NCBI RefSeq assembly: GCF_000729995.1
Contig: NZ_JNFG01000008.1
Coordinates: forward strand, 62,001 to 126,000
Direction of reading: 5' to 3'
DNA: 64,000 nt
Source: Caballeronia sordidicola
GTDB taxonomy: Bacteria > Pseudomonadota > Gammaproteobacteria > Burkholderiales > Burkholderiaceae
The translations under genes and the position numbers were made by a program. Position 1 is the first letter of the stretch. Every line of letters starts with the position of its first letter. Below are positions 1 to 9,449 of the stretch, one piece after another. The notes beneath the pieces were generated by a model, which saw only the letters and a list, made by a program, of their open reading frames with translations, did no database searches and was not told the DNA's origin.

Positions 1-147
1 AAGTTCGTCGCAGGTATCGCGCAAGTCTGCGTTGACGCCGAAGATCTCATGGATGACAACGATGACCGGCGCCGACGTCACAACGGGTTGTGCCACATAG
101 GCCGAGAAACTTCCGTCTCGCGTCTCGATGGTGATGGTCTTGTTCAT
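1..147 (-). CDS. Dienelactone hydrolase family protein, N-terminal fragment
   Basis: Reading the minus strand from an ATG at 147 gives 49 residues that run off the window edge. They contain VIVVIHEIFGVNADLRD, the N-terminal signature of the dienelactone hydrolase (carboxymethylenebutenolidase) family of soluble alpha/beta hydrolases, which open enol-lactone rings in aromatic catabolism. An AAGGA motif 6-7 bases ahead supports this start; an in-frame ATG at 174 has no such site. The catalytic Cys-Asp-His residues lie beyond the edge, so the substrate cannot be judged. The family call is firm from the motif; a role in dienelactone opening is inference. Confidence 0.85.
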   Translation of the reverse strand, partial: MNKTITIETRDGSFSAYVAQPVVTSAPVIVVIHEIFGVNADLRDTCDEL

Positions 148-341
148 GCGGTCCTTGCGGTAGTGAGTGGACATCGATGGTTCTCGGTGGAAAGCAATGG
201 GATCGCAGATTCGTCACGTTTCGGGCTAGCCGAAACAACTGGCTGCTTTATTTGATCCGTTCGCTTGCGATATATAGGGAGTACACGTTCGTAATCAAAC
301 TACAAGCTCGCCAGAATGACGAGTAGACCTTGGTATCGATT

Positions 342-395
<54 letters not shown>

Positions 396-459
396 CGCCC
401 GGCTGAGGCGTATGACGTATGCGTTCCCGCATACATGCGAAGTACCTACGTGTCGCCTC

Positions 460-474
460 ATACCATCGTCTAAT
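460..474 (+). promoter_or_regulatory. ACCATCGT palindrome, site 2
   Basis: ATACCATCGTCTAAT is identical over 15 bases to the site at 7673. It lies 227 bases upstream of the alpha/beta hydrolase start at 701 and just downstream of the GTCT tract. The palindromic half-sites resemble the TodT and StyR boxes. Confidence 0.55.
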
Positions 475-700
475 CGACGCTCCGGCGCGTCTCTGATTAG
501 ATCGCCTCCAGGCCATGACCTGTCTCAAGGTAAGACGTTCGTTCGTCTACCCGTTAGCTTTACTTGATTGAACAACATCTTTGAACGGTTGAGCAACGTT
601 GCCTGGAGAAGGCATGGTTTCTCTCGAAAGCGCTCATTTCGATATGTGAGATTGAACGCCGTAGATTTTAAAAAGCAAGCGATTTGATGAGGATAAAAAT

Positions 701-1543
701 ATGCAAGAGACGCACTCAACAGCTTCGACCCGGTTTGTCGTAGCCGACGGAATACCGTATGCATACCGGCTTTTTGGATCAGGAAGTGAAGTGCCCATTA
801 TTTGTCTCCAGCATTTCAGAGGAGGACTTGACAATTGGGATCCAGCTGTCACAGACGGCCTTGCGGCGACGCGCCCGGTTATCCTGTTCAACAACGCCGG
901 CGTAGCGAGTTCCGGTGGTGAGCCTGCGGATACGATCGCCGGTATGGCCACGCACGTGATTACGTTTGTCGAGGCGCTGGGCCTGCAGAAGGTCGACATC
1001 CTTGGTTTCTCGATGGGTGGGTTTGTGGCGCAGCAAGTTACGCTAGACCGTCCTGATCTCGTGCGCCGACTGATCCTTGCGGGAACAGGCCCTGAAGGGG
1101 GCGAGTCGATGGTCGGATACCCGGATCTCGTTACTGCCCACGCTATCGAAGAAGTACCGGTCGAAGAAAATTTCCTCTATCTGTTCTTCTATCCCACCGA
1201 GACAAGCCAGGCCGCCGGGCGGGCGTTCTGGAAGCGCCGGCACGAGCGAGCGGATCAGGACACTCCGTCTTCCATGGCCGCGATGCAGGCGCAAGCGAAC
1301 GCAATTAACGCCTGGGGCGCTGTTCCAACTGCCAACCGGTATGCGCGGCTCGCGGAAATCTCGCAACCGGTTCTGGTTGTGCAGGGAAAGACGGATCTGA
1401 TGGTTCCCACCGTCAACTCCTTCACGCTTCAACAGACGTTGCCCAATGCGGAACTGCTTGTGTTTCCTGATTCCGGTCACGGGTCAATCTTCCAGTTTCC
1501 GGAACGCTTTGTTCAGAGTGCGACGCGATTCCTGGACGAATGA
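701..1543 (+). CDS. Alpha/beta hydrolase
   Basis: This 280-residue soluble alpha/beta-hydrolase has the nucleophile elbow GFSMGG with Ser104, an acid residue in GKTDLMVP and the catalytic His in DSGHGSIFQFPE near the C-terminus. An oxyanion-hole segment QHFRGGLDNWDP lies near residue 40. The fold and triad are clear; family members include esterases, haloperoxidase-like enzymes and C-C hydrolases, so the substrate is unknown. GAGGA lies about eight bases before the ATG. Two regulator-type palindromes and a GTCT tract lie upstream. The BON-domain gene follows within 70 bases on the same strand. Confidence 0.9.
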   Translation: MQETHSTASTRFVVADGIPYAYRLFGSGSEVPIICLQHFRGGLDNWDPAVTDGLAATRPVILFNNAGVASSGGEPADTIAGMATHVITFVEALGLQKVDILGFSMGGFVAQQVTLDRPDLVRRLILAGTGPEGGESMVGYPDLVTAHAIEEVPVEENFLYLFFYPTETSQAAGRAFWKRRHERADQDTPSSMAAMQAQANAINAWGAVPTANRYARLAEISQPVLVVQGKTDLMVPTVNSFTLQQTLPNAELLVFPDSGHGSIFQFPERFVQSATRFLDE

Positions 1544-1611
1544 CACCACCGTTGTACGCGCGTGTGTCTAGCAATTACGTCGACAGATTTTTATCTCTTT
1601 TGGGGAACATC

Positions 1612-1962
1612 ATGCAAGTGCTCAAATTCGTGTTGGCAACGGCCGCAGCGGCTCTCATTGCGGTGCCGGCCTTCGCACAAAACGTGGGCGATACAGCTGC
1701 TACCGCGCCTTCGACTGCTTCGAGCAAGAAAGTCGTACGAGCACAAAATCGCCAGATCGAAAAAACAGTGCGTCGGGCGCTGACGAAAACAAAGGGACTT
1801 GATTCCTCCGGCGTCACGATTCTGGTGAAGAAAAATGTCGTGACGCTCAATGGCACCGTGGCTGATGATTCGCAAATCGCACTCGCAGAAAGTGTTGCGC
1901 GGGGCGCTGCGAACTCAAGTACGGTATCGAATAAACTTACTGTCAGGGAAATCGGTAACTAG
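1612..1962 (+). CDS. BON-domain periplasmic protein
   Basis: The product is 116 residues. An N-terminal signal peptide (MQVLKFVLATAAAALIAVPAFA) is followed by one BON domain, seen as RQIEKTVRRALTK, then VTILVKKNVVTLNGTV and the closing AESVARGAANSSTVSNKL. BON domains occur in OsmY-type stress proteins and bind envelope or phospholipid surfaces. A longer frame opens at 1540, but the signal peptide and a GGGGA motif ahead of 1612 favour this start. It resembles the minus-strand BON gene at 3041-3388, so the two are probably paralogues. Confidence 0.85.
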   Translation: MQVLKFVLATAAAALIAVPAFAQNVGDTAATAPSTASSKKVVRAQNRQIEKTVRRALTKTKGLDSSGVTILVKKNVVTLNGTVADDSQIALAESVARGAANSSTVSNKLTVREIGN

Positions 1963-2192
1963 CGCGCTAGCGGTTGTTCAGATCAACCGAACGATGCGCT
2001 AGACAACGGCTGGCGCCGAGTCCACGAGCGAGGCGAAGAGATGTATGTATGCTTCGCTCTGGATGCGCGTCAACCGGCCCCCTGTCGGAAACGTGGGTAT
2101 TTTCTGCGGATTTCCGTGAAGGGTGCGGCTTTACTGCACATCGTAAAGTCGGGTGTAGTCGACGGCACTGCAATTGGCCATACAGCCGCACG

Positions 2193-2615
2193 TTAGCCTA
2201 TACCGGTATTGGGGGGGGACATCGAGTTCTGTACGACGACTGCAAGAATCATGGCGTCGGCATTGGCGGGCAGCGGCTTGCGGCGTGGCATATACACCGC
2301 ATCGCCACGTCGAATGTTCTTTCCGCACGCCGCGCAAATGCCCGGATGTCTGGCGATACCCGCCTGCCAAGTTTGATCGCCGTAATAGCAAGCGGTTGGG
2401 TCACTCCACGCGACGATCGCGACAGTTGGGCCCAGCCGGTCTATCACGCGTACCGCACAAGCAGTGGGCGGGGTATAAGGTTTGATCTTGCGTCGCTGCC
2501 GCGCCACTGGCTCTGATGAAGGAATCCGGCCACTGCCGGCGAGTGGGCGGATAGGTGATGAACCAAGCAACCGGACGGTATGCCCCCAGCACCTATTGGA
2601 ATCGTCACTAAGCAT
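2193..2615 (-). CDS. DUF3331 domain-containing protein
   Basis: The product is 140 residues. Its second half matches the DUF3331 pattern common in Burkholderiaceae: AVRVIDRLGPTVAIVAWSD, CYYGDQTW, then CAACGKNIRRGDAVYMPR and PANADAMIL at the end. The paired cysteines suggest a small metal site; the function is unknown. AAAGGA lies ahead of the ATG. A regulator-type palindrome lies 76-87 bases upstream of the start. Overlapping plus-strand frames look like shadows. I recognise the family from sequence pattern only, without a search. Confidence 0.7.
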   Translation of the reverse strand: MLSDDSNRCWGHTVRLLGSSPIRPLAGSGRIPSSEPVARQRRKIKPYTPPTACAVRVIDRLGPTVAIVAWSDPTACYYGDQTWQAGIARHPGICAACGKNIRRGDAVYMPRRKPLPANADAMILAVVVQNSMSPPNTGIG

Positions 2616-3009
2616 GAGAAATCCTTTAGTAAATCGAATATCGCGTCGTCGTATTTCCTATGAGACATGAAGCTCGTTGTGAATACGAGTGGACGATGGT
2701 ATGAGACGACGCATGTGGAATAGAGCGCGGTAGAAGACAGGTGCGAAACGAACAGCAGCGTCTTCGAAGAGCCTAAGATCGAGCTATGCAATAACGCGAG
2801 CCGCAACGCCGCTGAATTGCCTGCTGGACTACGAAGGGCGTCGACTACTGAAGCATATCGATGTGAGGTTGCGTCTTACGCGTCGGTGGATTGTCCGTGG
2901 TCGATTGTTAATGCAGCCACGAGGTTTTAGATTGCAATTTCAGAGAGCGTGCTCACACACAATTGCTGCATTCTCTGCCACAGCGACACTGAGCAGGACA
3001 AGCAAGATA
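2616..3009. other. Gene-poor stretch upstream of DUF3331 gene
   Basis: About 390 bases with no convincing gene on either strand. The only structure I see is the palindrome near 2691, described separately. Confidence 0.5.
2691..2705 (-). promoter_or_regulatory. ACCATCGT palindrome, site 3
   Basis: GGACGATGGTATGAG is the reverse complement of the consensus ATACCATCGTC. The flanks extend the match to the site at 460: both read GACGATGGTATGAG followed by RCGAC on this strand. It lies 76-90 bases upstream of the DUF3331 start. Confidence 0.5.
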
Positions 3010-3034
3010 GCCGCCTAGCGTTTACCTAGGCGGC
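3010..3034 (-). terminator. Hairpin after the BON-domain gene
   Basis: A perfect 9-bp stem, GCCGCCTAG with CTAGGCGGC around a 7-base loop, directly follows the stop of the minus-strand BON gene. The T-run is weak on both strands, so this is a plausible but not strong intrinsic terminator. Confidence 0.6.
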
Positions 3035-3040
3035 TTCCTC

Positions 3041-3388
3041 TTAATGACCTTCCACGCGCAACGTGAGATTGTTCTTGAGGCTCTGCACGCCTGGTACAGT
3101 ATCGGCGCTGTCACCCGCGAGAGCAATTTGCCTCTCGTCTTTTACCGTTCCGACGAGCGTTACGCTGCCGTTACGAGCCACGACGCGGACACCCGAAATA
3201 TCGATCTTTCGCTTGATCAGTTCCGACCGTACCGCACGTTGAAGTTGCGAATTTGCGGTGCGAGCGGCTTTCTTGTCCACTGAAGCAGTGGTATTGGAGT
3301 CGTTCGCTTGTGCAGTGGTCACGCCGGTAAGTACGGCCATCAGGAGAAGAGAGGTTACAATAATTTTGTATGTGTTCACGGCGTACAT
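3041..3388 (-). CDS. BON-domain periplasmic protein
   Basis: The product is 115 residues. A signal peptide (IIVTSLLLMAVLTGVTTAQA) precedes a BON domain with QLQRAVRSELIKRKID, VRVVARNGSVTLVGTVKDERQ and the closing SADTVPGVQSLKNNLTLRVEG. It should be exported to the periplasm. It is a likely paralogue of the protein at 1612-1962, with the same length, exported form and single BON domain. A hairpin follows the stop codon. The role is probably envelope maintenance or stress, by family analogy. Confidence 0.85.
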   Translation of the reverse strand: MYAVNTYKIIVTSLLLMAVLTGVTTAQANDSNTTASVDKKAARTANSQLQRAVRSELIKRKIDISGVRVVARNGSVTLVGTVKDERQIALAGDSADTVPGVQSLKNNLTLRVEGH

Positions 3389-3689
3389 TCCTTATGAATA
3401 AGTCGCTCGACCTATGCGGCGTTGGCTGTTTTGCGGCCGCTGTCGTAGCGTGCGAAAAGACGGATCCGACTATCAAAAAGCGATTAAGTGAATATCAGCG
3501 CTAGCGCGGTCTTCCTAACGCAAAGAGCTTCGCGAAACGCAGTCACCACCGCCGTAGCGGCAGTGGCAAGAAGGGTTTGTAAGGCTGGCATTAACGGGTC
3601 TTTGGACATGCTCAACTTCAACTACACTGATTCCTGTTTAAGTGCGCCTACTACTTATCCTGGCAAACTTAAACTGTGCTTCAGCGAAT
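3389..3689. other. Intergenic stretch between BON and ohr genes
   Basis: About 300 bases upstream of the BON gene and downstream of ohr. I see no convincing gene or RNA in it. Confidence 0.5.
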
Positions 3690-4106
3690 TCAGATGACGT
3701 TGATCAAGACGTCGATGTTCCCACGGGTGGCTTTCGAATAAGGGCAAGTCTGATGCGCGGCATCAGCGAGTGCCTGCGCAGTCTCTTGTGGGACGCCGGG
3801 AATGCTGACATTCAACCGCGCTTGCAGGAAGTAGGCACTGCCTTCTAAGCAAAGGTCTATTTCGGCGTCGACAGCGGTATCGGGCGGCATCTTGATCTTC
3901 ATTTTGGTAGCTGCAATTCCCATTGCACCAATGAAACAAGCCGACCAACCCGCACCGAACAGTTGCTCGGGGTTGGTGCCGGTTCCATCTGAGCCCGGAA
4001 TGGATAGCTTGATGTCGAGACGGCCATCGGAGCTACGCGAGGCGCCGTCGCGGCCACCTGACGTGTGCATTTTGCCGGTGTATAGTACTTTTGCCGATTG
4101 GGTCAT
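3690..4106 (-). CDS. ohr: Organic hydroperoxide resistance protein Ohr
   Basis: This 138-residue OsmC/Ohr-fold protein reduces organic peroxides with a pair of cysteines, using lipoylated protein partners. Both are present: Cys57 in AGWSACFIGAM and Cys121 in HQTCPYSKATRGNIDV. The N-terminal YTGKMHTSGGRDG and the NPEQLFGAGW motif are typical of Ohr rather than OsmC. Length is normal for the family. No ohrR repressor gene is adjacent, so control is not evident here. The 22-base repeat element at 4222 lies about 115 bases upstream. Confidence 0.93.
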   Translation of the reverse strand: MTQSAKVLYTGKMHTSGGRDGASRSSDGRLDIKLSIPGSDGTGTNPEQLFGAGWSACFIGAMGIAATKMKIKMPPDTAVDAEIDLCLEGSAYFLQARLNVSIPGVPQETAQALADAAHQTCPYSKATRGNIDVLINVI

Positions 4107-4809
4107 GATGGGTTCCTTTTCGAGAAAAATCAGATATATCGCAATCCTTCGTATCTGCTAAAGATCACTGGCGTGTGCGACGTTGGTTGATATGGAACAT
4201 CTTCCGATTGCCAATCGAGCGGGTCAAGTTATGCCAAAGTATGAGTTAGCAGGATCGTGCGTGCGAGGATACCTTCGGGATTAGCGTGCCTTCACCGTGG
4301 CGTACACGCTGGCTGATAAAAAGTGCAGGAACGTCAGGCTATTGATTGAAGCGGGACGCGTAACGCTCCGTCCAGAATGATGTCCTTATTGACGTGGAGG
4401 TTTTGGCGGAATTTTGGGGAGTGTGCTTTCTGTAGAGTAGTCCGGAGCTGCGGTATTTTCTAGTCGGCAGTCGGAGTTGCAGCCATATGAATATCAGCTT
4501 CGATACTCGCTACCAAAAAGTACGTTCAAAGAGACTCGGCGCTGCCAACTATTCCGCGGACGCATAATTTCGACCGCTCACGGGCGGCATCGTGCATGTC
4601 GTTCTAAAGAGGTTAGTTTGTCCACTGGCTTTCTTGATCCTTGCGACATCTGCGCTAGCGATACCGACAAGGCACCAGGAGCGAATCGGGTACACGAAGC
4701 GCTGCCGGCTCTTGCGGTCAATAATGGGCGCGAACCTCCGTTCGAGGCTCCCATGAATACATATGAAGGTTCAACGTCTGGTCGGTGTGGTTGCCGCACG
4801 CCTCATGAC
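4107..4809. other. Gene-poor stretch between ohr and HK1
   Basis: About 700 bases without a convincing gene; an open frame at 4477-4821 has no recognisable motif and irregular composition. It contains the direct-repeat element at 4222-4244 described separately. Confidence 0.5.
4222..4244 (+). repeat. Tandem 10-bp repeat shared with 15608-15630
   Basis: CAAGTTATGC is followed directly by CAAAGTATGA, a helical-turn direct repeat. The same element with two base changes occurs upstream of the kinase remnant near 15.6 kb. One-turn spacing suggests a protein-binding site; which regulator binds is unknown. Confidence 0.55.
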
Positions 4810-4829
4810 AACCGACACTAAAGTATGGT
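4810..4829 (+). promoter_or_regulatory. CAAAGTATGAT-type box ahead of HK1
   Basis: The box contains CGACACTAAAGTATGGT. Very similar boxes precede the HK remnant (15700-15719) and HK2 (29004-29023). The TATGGT/TATGAT part could be a -10 hexamer. It lies 63-82 bases before the proposed GTG start of HK1, the same spacing as at the remnant. Confidence 0.5.
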
Positions 4830-4891
4830 ATCCGCTTGCCTGTAAATTGGCGCATTCTCACGTAAATGGCGATTGCCAGAAGGGGGCCGGA

Positions 4892-7690
4892 GTGAACAGC
4901 GAACTCATCCGCGTCATTGATACGATTCCCGAGTCCGTCTGGACGGCACTTCCGGATGGATACGTCGATTTTCTGAATCAACATTGGTGTCAGTACACAG
5001 GCCTGAGCGTTGAGGAGGGTTGTGGACAGGGCTGGCAAGCTGCGGTTCACCCCGAGAATCTGCCTGAGGTACTCGAGAGTTGGCAAACGATCCTCCAGGG
5101 CGGCGAGTCAGGCGAACTGGAAGCTCGGCTGCGGCGTGCGGACGGAGAATATCGTTGGTTTCTGGTACGCGTTTCTCCTCTGGCCGACGTGACCGGAAAA
5201 ATCGTCAAATGGTGTGGAGTGAACACCGAAATTGAGGATCGCAAGCGCGCTGAAGAAGCGCTGCGAGTGAGCGAGGGACGTTTTCGCCGGATCATCGACG
5301 GTCTACCGACGATGGTCTCGCTTCGAACACCGGCTGGCCACCTTGAATTTGCTAACCGGCAGTTCCTTGAATATTTTGGTGGAACCCTGGAAGAACTTAA
5401 AGGATGGGGCGACACATTCCATGCGGAGGATCGAGACGACGTCTTGGCTTCGTTGAAGGAGTCTGTGGACGCCGGGAATCCTTGGGACCTAGAGGCCCGC
5501 CGTCGCCGCTCCGACGGCGTTTATCGCTGGTTTCACATGCGAGGCATTCCGCTGCGCGATGCAAACGGGCAGGTTGTCCAGTGGTACCTGTTACACACTG
5601 ATATTGACGATCGCCGGCGTGCCGAAACCTTACTGGCGGGTGAAAAGCAGTTGCTTGAGATGGTCGCATGTGGCCGCGCCATGACGGAAATACTCGCTGC
5701 GCTATGCCTTTTCGTTGAGGGTACGGTGAGCGGGTGTTACTGCAGCGTTGTGCTGGTGGACAGGAACGGTACTCATCTTGAAGACGGAGCCGCACCAAGT
5801 TTGCCAGCAAGCTTCACCGCTTCAATTGTCGGACGCCCTGTCAATGCCGAGTCTGGGCCATGCGCAATGGCTGCTTACCTAAACGAACAGGTCATCGCTA
5901 CTGACCTCACTTCAGAGTCAAGATGGGCCGAGTACGAATGGTGTCCGATGGCTCTCTCGCACGGACTGCACGCGTGCTGGTCCACGCCGATTCAATCGTC
6001 GGACGGGAAAGTCCTTGGCGCGTTCGCAATTTACTATCCTGAGCCCAAGACACCGACTGCGCAGGACGAAGCCGTTATTGACCAGATCACGCATATCGCG
6101 AGTATCGCCATCGAACGTGCGCTCGGTGATGCAGCCTTGAGAAGCAGTGAGGTACGCAAGGCGGCGATTCTGGACTCGGCACTCGATTGCATTGTGACGA
6201 TTGATCACGAGGGCACTATCATCGAGTTCAATCCAGCGGCGGAACAAACCTTCGGTTACCTTGCGCACGAGGTGGTTGGCGAGCGCATGGCTGAGGTCAT
6301 GATTCCGTCATTGCTCAAGCACCAGGACAAGCGGGAGTTTGCGCTCTCGCTTGCTAACGGCAACTCAACCATGCTCGGGAGACGCGTCGAGCTGGCGGCA
6401 GTGCGCGCGAACGGAAACGAATTCCCGGTTGAAGTGGCGGTTACGCGAATTCCTTTGGACGGGCCGCCGTCCTTCACGTGCTACGTGCGCGACATTACGG
6501 AACGCCAGGAGGCCGAGGAGAAATTGAGACGCAGCGGCGCCTATCTCGCGGAGGCCCAGAAACTAAGCCTGACGGGCAGTTTTGGGTGGAGTGTATATGT
6601 CGATCGCCACTTCTGGTCTGATGAGACATTCCGTATTTTCGACTACAACATCGCGACTAAGATCACACTCCAACTGATTCTGGCGCGAGTTCACCCGCAG
6701 GACATATCGCTCATGCGACGAGTCATAGCGCTCGCGGACGGAAGGGACTTTGACTTTGAATGTCGTTTATCCATGCCCGATGGCTTCGTTAAACATCTTC
6801 ACTTCGTCGCCCATGGGACCCGCAACCGCGAAGGACAACTGGAATACATCGGCGCAGTTCAGGACGTGACAGAGCGTCGGCAGTCTGAACAGGCGCTGGG
6901 AAAGGTGCGCTCGGAGCTCGCGCACGTGTCGCGAGTAATGAGCCTCGGAGCGTTGACTGCGTCGATTGCACATGAGGTGAACCAACCCCTGTCGGGCATC
7001 ATTACCAACGCGAGCACCTGTCTACGAATGCTCGGTGGGGAGCCGCCCAATCTCGACGGTGCGCGCGAAACTGTGCGGCGCATCATCCGCGACGGCAACC
7101 GGGCCTCGGATGTGACGGCGCGGTTGCGGGCCCTGTTCAGCAAGAAAGAGGTGACAAATGAGCCGCTGGATCTCAATGAAGCCGCCCAGGAAGTGATTGC
7201 GCTGTCGCGAAGCGAACTACAGGTCAACCAGGTCGTCGTGCACACGGTTTTTGCCAGCGATTTGCCCGCTGTCATGGGGGATCGCGTGCAGCTTCAGCAG
7301 GTTATTCTTAACCTGTTGCTAAACGCGTCGGATGCAATGAGCGATGTCGACGATCGCCCGAGGCGATTGATGGTCGCCACGGAACACTACGCGGGCGATG
7401 AAATACGTCTGACGGTACAAGACACGGGGGTTGGATTTGAGCTGCAAAGCGCGGAGAGGCTCTTCGACGCTTTCTATACCACCAAGCGAGGCGGCATGGG
7501 AATTGGCCTGTCTATTAGCCGATCGATTGTCGAGAGTCATCGGGGACGTCTATGGGCGGCTCCCAATGAAGAAGGCCCGGGCGCTACATTTTGTTTTTCT
7601 CTTCCGCGTGGGCAAGGACAACTAATGCCCTCGCACAGCCGGAGCGTCATGCGGGAGTCGGGCCTCAGGCCAATACCATCGTCTAATTGA
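4892..7690 (+). CDS. Multi-PAS/GAF sensor histidine kinase (HK1), orphan
   Basis: From a GTG at 4892 this is 932 residues. Order: PAS (about 1-120), PAS (125-245), GAF (255-415), PAS (420-545), PAS (545-665), then a HisKA domain with the H-box ASIAHEVNQPLSG and a HATPase with QVILNLLLNASDAM, DTGVGF and GMGIGLSISRSI. No membrane segments are seen, so sensing is probably cytosolic. The H-box type is that of kinases paired with FixJ/TodT/StyR regulators. An upstream in-frame ATG at 4763 would add 43 residues, but a promoter-like box conserved at three kinase loci lies inside that extension. No regulator gene is adjacent; the orphan pair at 15891-16959 is a candidate partner. Confidence 0.9.
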   Translation: MNSELIRVIDTIPESVWTALPDGYVDFLNQHWCQYTGLSVEEGCGQGWQAAVHPENLPEVLESWQTILQGGESGELEARLRRADGEYRWFLVRVSPLADVTGKIVKWCGVNTEIEDRKRAEEALRVSEGRFRRIIDGLPTMVSLRTPAGHLEFANRQFLEYFGGTLEELKGWGDTFHAEDRDDVLASLKESVDAGNPWDLEARRRRSDGVYRWFHMRGIPLRDANGQVVQWYLLHTDIDDRRRAETLLAGEKQLLEMVACGRAMTEILAALCLFVEGTVSGCYCSVVLVDRNGTHLEDGAAPSLPASFTASIVGRPVNAESGPCAMAAYLNEQVIATDLTSESRWAEYEWCPMALSHGLHACWSTPIQSSDGKVLGAFAIYYPEPKTPTAQDEAVIDQITHIASIAIERALGDAALRSSEVRKAAILDSALDCIVTIDHEGTIIEFNPAAEQTFGYLAHEVVGERMAEVMIPSLLKHQDKREFALSLANGNSTMLGRRVELAAVRANGNEFPVEVAVTRIPLDGPPSFTCYVRDITERQEAEEKLRRSGAYLAEAQKLSLTGSFGWSVYVDRHFWSDETFRIFDYNIATKITLQLILARVHPQDISLMRRVIALADGRDFDFECRLSMPDGFVKHLHFVAHGTRNREGQLEYIGAVQDVTERRQSEQALGKVRSELAHVSRVMSLGALTASIAHEVNQPLSGIITNASTCLRMLGGEPPNLDGARETVRRIIRDGNRASDVTARLRALFSKKEVTNEPLDLNEAAQEVIALSRSELQVNQVVVHTVFASDLPAVMGDRVQLQQVILNLLLNASDAMSDVDDRPRRLMVATEHYAGDEIRLTVQDTGVGFELQSAERLFDAFYTTKRGGMGIGLSISRSIVESHRGRLWAAPNEEGPGATFCFSLPRGQGQLMPSHSRSVMRESGLRPIPSSN
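7673..7687 (+). promoter_or_regulatory. ACCATCGT palindrome, site 4
   Basis: ATACCATCGTCTAAT overlaps the last codons of HK1 and lies 123 bases ahead of the DHA2 exporter start. It is identical to the site at 460. Confidence 0.55.
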
Positions 7691-7809
7691 GCCACTGCCG
7701 GGCACATGTTTGAATCATGAGGCGGGCGTGCGGCTAACCAGGTGGAACCCACGTCTGAAACTGCTTCCGAACCTGGCCTGCAAGCTTTTACGGTCAATAA
7801 GACAATTAA

Positions 7810-9390
7810 ATGACGCCCGATTTTTCTGTTAGTAACCAGCGTGGACAACTGCTGCCATTTCGTGAGTCGCTGCTAGCGATGCTCGGCATTTCGTTCGTCG
7901 CGATGCTGGTAGCCCTGGATCAAACAATCGTCGGCACAGCGATGCCGCGCATTGTCGCCGACCTGAAGGGCTTCGACCTGTATGCGTGGGTTGCAACGTC
8001 ATATATGCTGGCCTCTGTCGTTACGATTCCGATTTTCGGCCGGCTCGGCGACGTGTTCGGCCGCAAGCCCTTTCTTCTTGCCGCGATCGTGATATTCACT
8101 ACTGCATCTGTGCTGTGCGGTATGGCGACGAGCATGTTGTCCCTCGTGATCGCGCGCGGCGTGCAGGGAATTGGCGGCGGGATTCTGATCGGGACCATGT
8201 TCGCCAGCGTAGCCGAGTTGTTTCCCGATTTGCGAGTTCGATTGCGTTGGCAAATGTTTGTCAGTTCGGCATTTGTCGTTGCCAACTTCGCTGGTCCAAC
8301 ACTGGGCGGCATGCTAACGCAATACGGAGGCTGGCGTCTGGTGTTCTTCGTCAACGTGCCGGTCGGTTTGATTTCTCTCGCGTTCGTTCAGGCATTCCTT
8401 CCGCGACTGAAGCGGCAACACCCGGGTGTGCCGGTGGCGATAGATTGGATTGGCGCCGTAGTAATGGTGGTCATATTTGGCCTTCTGCAATTGCTGATCG
8501 CCTTGGTGCCTGCTATCGGCGTCACGCCGGTGACCATGGGTCTGGGCATCGCAACCGTGGGCGCCGGGGTCGTCTTGTGGTCATCGGGCAGGAAAGCCGC
8601 ATACCCGATCGTTCCGTTCGACATGCTGGTGGATCGAAAGCTGGTGGCGTTGTTTGCAATGTCAGTACTCGGCGGCTTTGCGCTCTTCACGATGGTTTTT
8701 TATGTGCCGTTGCTGTTCCAAGGTGGATTCGGCATGTCTCCCCACGAGTCCGGCATCCTGGTGACGCCTCTGCTCCTGGGTACGACCCTGGGCGGCATAT
8801 TGAACAATCGCATCATCACGCGCGTGCGGCGAGCGAACGCGATTGTGTTCATCGGGTTCGCGTTATTTATGTGCGCGGCTTTGGGGTTCGTCGAAATCAA
8901 TGGCAAAATGCCTCGCTACGTATGGATGAGTTATATGGGCCTTAGTGGTTTCGGGATGGGGCTCGTCGTGTCAAGTATCACGCTCGTTTCTCAGCATCTC
9001 GTCTCGCGCAGTCACCTTGGCTCAGCAACGGCGCTGCTGCACTCTTTGCGTCTGCTGGGCGGCATGCTGGGTACCGCCATTACCGGTGCGCTGCTCAGCC
9101 GCTTGTATGCGCGTGGCGCTCACGGCTCGTTGAGTGTGTATCAGGCGTCCCGATGGTTCAGATCGTTCGCTAGTCCCGAATTCCAAGTCGATAGAGGTGA
9201 ACAGGCGGCGCTTATTAATCGGCTAATCATGGCCGGCCATGCAGACGACACAATGATGCACGCGGCTCGCGGCGCCCTCGTAAAATCGATCCACCTGGGA
9301 CTTGCCTTTGCCGCCACCGCTGCGATGATCGGCCTGCTCCTCGCGTGGTTCGTACCGCCGGTCCGCATAGGCCGCGTCGGAAACGTTTGA
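7810..9390 (+). CDS. MFS transporter, DHA2 family
   Basis: The product is 526 residues with about 14 hydrophobic segments, as expected for the DHA2 drug:proton antiporters of the inner membrane. Motif A is visible as GRLGDVFGRKPF after the second segment. The first segment carries ALDQTIVGTAMPRI, typical of DHA2, and motif C-like glycine-rich residues occur at FAGPTLGGMLTQYGGWRLVF. No membrane-fusion partner is adjacent, so it probably works alone. The substrate is unknown. It follows HK1 by 119 bases with a regulator-type palindrome in between. The ribosome site is weak. Confidence 0.9.
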   Translation: MTPDFSVSNQRGQLLPFRESLLAMLGISFVAMLVALDQTIVGTAMPRIVADLKGFDLYAWVATSYMLASVVTIPIFGRLGDVFGRKPFLLAAIVIFTTASVLCGMATSMLSLVIARGVQGIGGGILIGTMFASVAELFPDLRVRLRWQMFVSSAFVVANFAGPTLGGMLTQYGGWRLVFFVNVPVGLISLAFVQAFLPRLKRQHPGVPVAIDWIGAVVMVVIFGLLQLLIALVPAIGVTPVTMGLGIATVGAGVVLWSSGRKAAYPIVPFDMLVDRKLVALFAMSVLGGFALFTMVFYVPLLFQGGFGMSPHESGILVTPLLLGTTLGGILNNRIITRVRRANAIVFIGFALFMCAALGFVEINGKMPRYVWMSYMGLSGFGMGLVVSSITLVSQHLVSRSHLGSATALLHSLRLLGGMLGTAITGALLSRLYARGAHGSLSVYQASRWFRSFASPEFQVDRGEQAALINRLIMAGHADDTMMHAARGALVKSIHLGLAFAATAAMIGLLLAWFVPPVRIGRVGNV

Positions 9391-9449
9391 TGTGCTCATT
9401 TACAACGACTCGCAGCGAGCCTAAGGCGTGCGAGTCCAGCCGCTACGAG

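Noticed and set aside
1974..2516. A 180-residue plus-strand frame opposite the DUF3331 gene
   Set aside because: It is rich in Arg/Ser/Trp, has no motif, and lies opposite a frame with a ribosome site and family match.
4477..4821. A 114-residue frame between ohr and HK1
   Set aside because: No recognisable family or ribosome site, and it overlaps the promoter-like box of HK1.
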